Assembly: GCA_003477185.1 (NCBI GenBank)
Contig: DMTJ01000580.1
Span: forward strand, 1-11,352
DNA from: Lentisphaeria bacterium
GTDB taxonomy: Bacteria; Verrucomicrobiota; Lentisphaeria; JABSQK01; UBA12247
DNA length: 11,352 nucleotides
Direction: 5' to 3'
The notes under the pieces were generated by a model. That model saw only the letters and a list, made by a program, of their open reading frames with translations. It made no database searches and was not told the DNA's origin. Below are positions 8,767 to 11,352 of this stretch, one piece after another; position 1 is the first letter of the stretch, and the number at the start of each line of letters is the position of its first letter. The position numbers were made by a program, and so were the translations under genes.

Positions 8767-9482
8767 GGTATCACCTCCGTGGCGGGGACTTCGCAGGTGG
8801 GCGCGCTCGAACTCGAACACTTGCAAAAGCCAAAAGTAACGGGGAAACTGCAGAAACCAATGGTGAAGAAGATCGCCAGGGCCCAAGAGGCTTTTACGGC
8901 AAGCTGAGTATAGCGCTCATGACTGAGGCCGAGGGTGCGCAGGGCGCTCTGGCCGGCATGGGCAATGTGCAAGCCCATGCAGCACATCGCGATGATGTAG
9001 AACAGCGAGTAAAGCGGGTTGCTGAAGGCCAGCAGCACAGTGCCATACAGATCGCGTACTTCGCCGCCACCGTTGGCTAGGGTGTGGGTTCCGGATGCCC
9101 CGTACTTGAAGGTCACGAGATGCAGGATCAGAAACACGAGAATAACGGTGCCACTTACAGCCATGGTCTTGGACATCAAGGTGCCCTTGCCGAGGCGCTT
9201 TTTCTGATCGTAGCCCTGGCGGCGAGCCGCTCGGTTCTCCAACGTTACTCTGACTCCCATCACGATGTGCGCGAGGAAAATACAGACCAGGATGAGTTCA
9301 GCCGGGTAGAGGAGGATCCGGTTTTCGGTCAACTTGTGGGCATAGAGATTGAAGGCATCAGCGCCGACATAGAGGAGTAGATTACCGGTAAGATGAGCGA
9401 GAAGAAAGCCAATGATGAGAACGCCCGAGATGGCCATCACCACTTTTTTGGCGATGGAGGCATGTGGCACAAGACCTGCCAT
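8763..9482 (-). CDS. sdhC: succinate dehydrogenase cytochrome b subunit (di-haem, B-type)
   Basis: The membrane anchor of the complex (239 aa), holding the quinone site and two haem b groups. Five hydrophobic helices are visible at about 13-36, 56-78, 106-126, 152-176 and 196-216. Each of the first four carries a histidine in the position expected for an axial haem ligand: H30 ('LLAHLTGNL'), H72 ('LAHIVMG'), H121 ('LHLVTFK') and H172 ('LHIAHA'). This matches the pattern of Wolinella-type FrdC. The single large subunit, without SdhD, makes this a B-type SdhCAB complex. The frame extends 37 codons upstream, but the ATG at 9482 starts the conserved region and has GGAG 9 nt before it. The tail after helix five is unusual, with cysteines at 211, 220, 222 and 230 and a Ser-rich stretch. 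Its last codons also form the sdhA ribosome binding site. Confidence 0.95.
   Translation of the reverse strand: MAGLVPHASIAKKVVMAISGVLIIGFLLAHLTGNLLLYVGADAFNLYAHKLTENRILLYPAELILVCIFLAHIVMGVRVTLENRAARRQGYDQKKRLGKGTLMSKTMAVSGTVILVFLILHLVTFKYGASGTHTLANGGGEVRDLYGTVLLAFSNPLYSLFYIIAMCCMGLHIAHAGQSALRTLGLSHERYTQLAVKASWALAIFFTIGFCSFPVTFGFCKCSSSSAPTCEVPATEVIP
8770..8778 (-). promoter_or_regulatory. very strong Shine-Dalgarno for sdhA inside the sdhC 3' end
   Basis: The - strand reads GGAGGTGAT, a nine-base complement to the 16S rRNA anti-Shine-Dalgarno tail, with 7 nt between GGAGG and the sdhA ATG. It lies in the last codons of sdhC and so encodes the SdhC end 'EVIP'. It decides the sdhA start and suggests translation stronger than simple coupling. 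Confidence 0.85.
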
Positions 9483-9522
9483 GATGAAAAGCTCCGCAGT
9501 TATGTGTAATTTGCTCGTCTGT

Positions 9523-9551
9523 ATTAGCCGACAAGAGATCAGCCAAGGCAA
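9523..9551 (-). promoter_or_regulatory. possible sdhCAB promoter
   Basis: In the 145-bp gap before sdhC the - strand has TTGCCT (9546-9551) and GCTAAT (9523-9528), each matching the sigma-70 consensus at four of six bases, with a 17-nt spacer. The -10 element lies about 40 nt before the sdhC ATG. Upstream of it, two copies of AGTAGTGT could be operator sites. The call was made by eye. Confidence 0.35.
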
Positions 9552-9571
9552 AACCGTAGGAGCCCGCGCGA

Positions 9572-9608
9572 ACACTACTAATCGCGCCGGCATGATTGCG
9601 ACACTACT
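9572..9608. repeat. direct repeat AGTAGTGT, two copies upstream of sdhC
   Basis: ACACTACT (+ strand) occurs at 9572-9579 and 9601-9608, 29 bp apart start to start. On the - strand the copies read AGTAGTGTTCGCG and AGTAGTGTCGCA, so similarity extends a few bases past the core. They sit between the end of the LRR gene and the possible sdh promoter, where a regulator could bind; chance is not excluded. Confidence 0.35.
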
Positions 9609-9627
9609 CGCGGGAAGTGTGCGAAGG

Positions 9628-11352
9628 TCAGGGGCAGACGATTTTAATGTCTTTCAAGTGGCCGCGGCTATCCGAGACTTGGCTGAGATTTGGCAACGGC
9701 TTCAGCACGCAAGGATCTAGGTGCACGGGAACCTTGGCCTTCACCAGCGTCTTGCAGGAAAGGAGCGACGTGAGGGCCGTGATGCGCTTACACCGAATAA
9801 GGCTGATCTCTGCCAACGGCAAGGTGCCCAGAATGGCGATGTCTGCTACAGCTGTATTTTCAATGCTGAGCGTTTGGATGGGGAGGCCCGTGAGCGCTGC
9901 CAAGTCTGAAATGCGGGTATTGTCTGCGGATAGACGAAGCAGGGGTGCCCCTAGAAGTGGTGCCAGGCTGGTGATCTTGGTGTCATCGACATAGAGTGTG
10001 GAAAGCTTGGAGCCTTGTAGGCCGTTCAGTGATCTGACGTGGGTGAGGTCTGCGTACAGCTGTGTAAGCGGGACTCCCACCAGAGCCTTGAGGCTGCTGA
10101 CGCTGTTCTGGCCGACATTGAGGTACTCTAAGGTGGTATTTCCGGCCAGAGGGGCGAGATCGGTCACCCGCGTTTTGCGGACATTCAGGTGCGTGAGAGG
10201 GGTTCCGCGCAACGGGCTCAGATCGCGAACTTGGGAGCGATTGATGCGCAGATCTCTAAGGGGAACACCTCTGAGTGGGCCGATGTCCGCAAGTAACGTG
10301 TATTCCGCGTTTAAGACGGTGAGGGTGGTGTTTCCTGCCAGAGCGGCGAGGTCCCTTACCTTTGTCTTTTTGAGTTGGAGCTCCTGAATGGGGGCGTCTT
10401 TAAGTGCGGATATGTCAGCAAGTGCGGAGTCTTCAGCGAACAGCGTTTTGAGCTGGCTGACGTCAATTCCGTTCAACGAGCTCAGGGGTGTCTCTTCCAG
10501 GTGAAGTTCGATGAGCTGGGCATTCTTGAGTGGCGCAAGATCCGTCACCTCAGTCTTGTTGAGGTTGAGCCAACTTAATTTCATCTTGGCAAGCGGAGAA
10601 AGGTCACTGACGCTGGTCCCCTCCAGCGAGAGGTCGTTGATCGGGACATTCTCCAACGCACTGATATCCACAATGCGCCCTTGATTGCGGAATAGCTCGA
10701 GCGTGACGCGGCCCGTTGATCCTTGGACGGGGTAGAGGGCCTTGAGCTCGCCCGCCCCTATCCCGTTATCAGCTTCAAGTCGCGTAATAGCTACCTTGAG
10801 ATCGCGCTCAATGACGCGGACCACTTCCGGCTCCAGGTACTCACCCACGCTGAAGGATTGGGAAGAGGAATGGTCAATGTGTTCCAGAAACTGATCGGCC
10901 AACCGTTGGTCCAAAGCACGAATTTTGTTGGCGATGCTGTGCAGTTGTCGGCCATCCAGAGTGCGTTTGTTGCTAATCCAGACGGGGAGAAATTCGTCAA
11001 CGATAGCGCGATACTGCGCGACATCAGCAAGTAAGGCGCTGTCATCTTTGGCCAAGGCTTCGGCTATTTTGAAATTCGACTGCGCTTGATCAAGCTGGAG
11101 AAAGGCCATCTGACAGCGCGCTTTGACAAAGCTGCCGCGTGGATTGTCTGGCCGGAGCTCGAGTGAGGAGGTAACGTTTCGCAGCGCTGTATCCCACTTT
11201 CCTTCTTGGATTGCCTCTTCGGCTTCCTCGACCATCCTAGGGGCAATGGCTCTGATCAGCTTCTCTCTCTCTACCTCACTTTTTTCAATCTCTTCTAAGG
11301 CCCCTATGAGGCTCGCATTCTTGCCATTGAGATTGATGATGAAGAAAGCAGT
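9628..11352 (-). CDS. leucine-rich-repeat protein, N-terminus beyond the window (possible receptor-kinase C-terminal half)
   Basis: The frame is open from its stop at 9628 to the window edge (574 codons). An internal ATG at 11235 would give 535 aa, but it has no convincing ribosome site, and the 39 codons before it encode a hydrophobic patch 'AFFIINL' followed by a charged helix ('EEIEKSEVEREKLIR') that runs smoothly into the protein, so the true start is probably outside. Numbering from that ATG: residues 1-75 are helical and TPR-like ('GKWDTAL', 'LELRPDNPRG', 'AQSNFKIAEAL'); 76-180 form a linker; 200-497 hold about 14 leucine-rich repeats of 21-22 residues with consensus LxxLxxxxTxVxDLxPLxGxPL; a short Cys-containing tail ends in IVCP. 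Such repeats mediate protein binding. In Planctomycetes and Verrucomicrobia they often sit behind a Ser/Thr kinase domain and a transmembrane helix, which is what I suspect lies upstream, but no kinase is visible. It reads towards sdhC, 145 nt away. Confidence 0.85.
   Translation of the reverse strand, partial: TAFFIINLNGKNASLIGALEEIEKSEVEREKLIRAIAPRMVEEAEEAIQEGKWDTALRNVTSSLELRPDNPRGSFVKARCQMAFLQLDQAQSNFKIAEALAKDDSALLADVAQYRAIVDEFLPVWISNKRTLDGRQLHSIANKIRALDQRLADQFLEHIDHSSSQSFSVGEYLEPEVVRVIERDLKVAITRLEADNGIGAGELKALYPVQGSTGRVTLELFRNQGRIVDISALENVPINDLSLEGTSVSDLSPLAKMKLSWLNLNKTEVTDLAPLKNAQLIELHLEETPLSSLNGIDVSQLKTLFAEDSALADISALKDAPIQELQLKKTKVRDLAALAGNTTLTVLNAEYTLLADIGPLRGVPLRDLRINRSQVRDLSPLRGTPLTHLNVRKTRVTDLAPLAGNTTLEYLNVGQNSVSSLKALVGVPLTQLYADLTHVRSLNGLQGSKLSTLYVDDTKITSLAPLLGAPLLRLSADNTRISDLAALTGLPIQTLSIENTAVADIAILGTLPLAEISLIRCKRITALTSLLSCKTLVKAKVPVHLDPCVLKPLPNLSQVSDSRGHLKDIKIVCP
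9745..10638 (-). repeat. tandem 63/66-bp coding repeats (leucine-rich repeats)
   Basis: About 14 degenerate in-frame units of 63 bp (66 bp in two of them) encode the leucine-rich repeats. The two 22-residue units both end in AGNTTL (10321-10338 and 10129-10146), exactly 192 bp apart. This suggests that a three-repeat block (22+21+21 residues) was duplicated and then diverged. Confidence 0.75.

Noticed and set aside
8767..8886. 40-codon N-terminal extension of SdhA
   Set aside because: It overlaps the sdhC coding sequence, and the ATG at 8766 has a perfect Shine-Dalgarno and the usual SdhA N-terminus.
9745..10638. Regular 63-bp repeats considered as a CRISPR or minisatellite
   Set aside because: The repeats are degenerate, in frame and encode the leucine-rich-repeat consensus; there are no constant repeats with unique spacers.

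Overview
The window looks like ordinary chromosomal, moderately GC-rich DNA from a bacterium of the Planctomycetes-Verrucomicrobia-Chlamydiae/Bacteroidetes side of the tree, most likely a verrucomicrobial (Opitutae-like) lineage. Three things suggest this: a three-subunit SdhC-SdhA-SdhB complex with a single five-helix, di-haem cytochrome b; a lipoprotein family I know mainly from Bacteroidetes and Verrucomicrobia; and a short-repeat leucine-rich protein with 'DLSPLxGxPL' repeats of the kind common in Planctomycetes and Verrucomicrobia. The taxonomic call is an inference, not a search result.

Layout: only the leftmost gene, the 3' end of a PhnP-like metallo-beta-lactamase-fold hydrolase (1-282), is on the + strand, possibly followed by a doubtful 51-codon ORF. 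All other genes are on the - strand. In their transcription order (right to left) they are: a leucine-rich-repeat protein still open at the right edge (9628-11352); sdhC, sdhA and sdhB, joined by ATGA overlaps (9482-6077); a DinG/XPD-type iron-sulfur helicase (6064-4007); a small SseB-like protein (3996-3556); a 245-bp non-coding gap; tRNA-Val(GAC) with encoded CCA (3310-3234); argS (3127-1394); and a lipoprotein of unknown function coupled to argS by a TGATG overlap (1394-492). The lipoprotein gene converges on the hydrolase gene.

How the genes fit together: sdhCAB encodes a complete succinate:quinone oxidoreductase linking the TCA cycle to the quinone pool. The helicase and SseB-like genes follow with gaps of 12 and 10 nt, so a five-gene transcript is likely. 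tRNA-Val and argS form a translation-related unit. I see no CRISPR array, insertion sequence, prophage or obvious new defence system.

The most interesting parts are the leucine-rich-repeat gene, which is probably the C-terminal half of a larger, perhaps receptor-kinase-like protein with an internal 192-bp repeat-block duplication, and the cysteine-rich C-terminal tails on both SdhC and SdhB.
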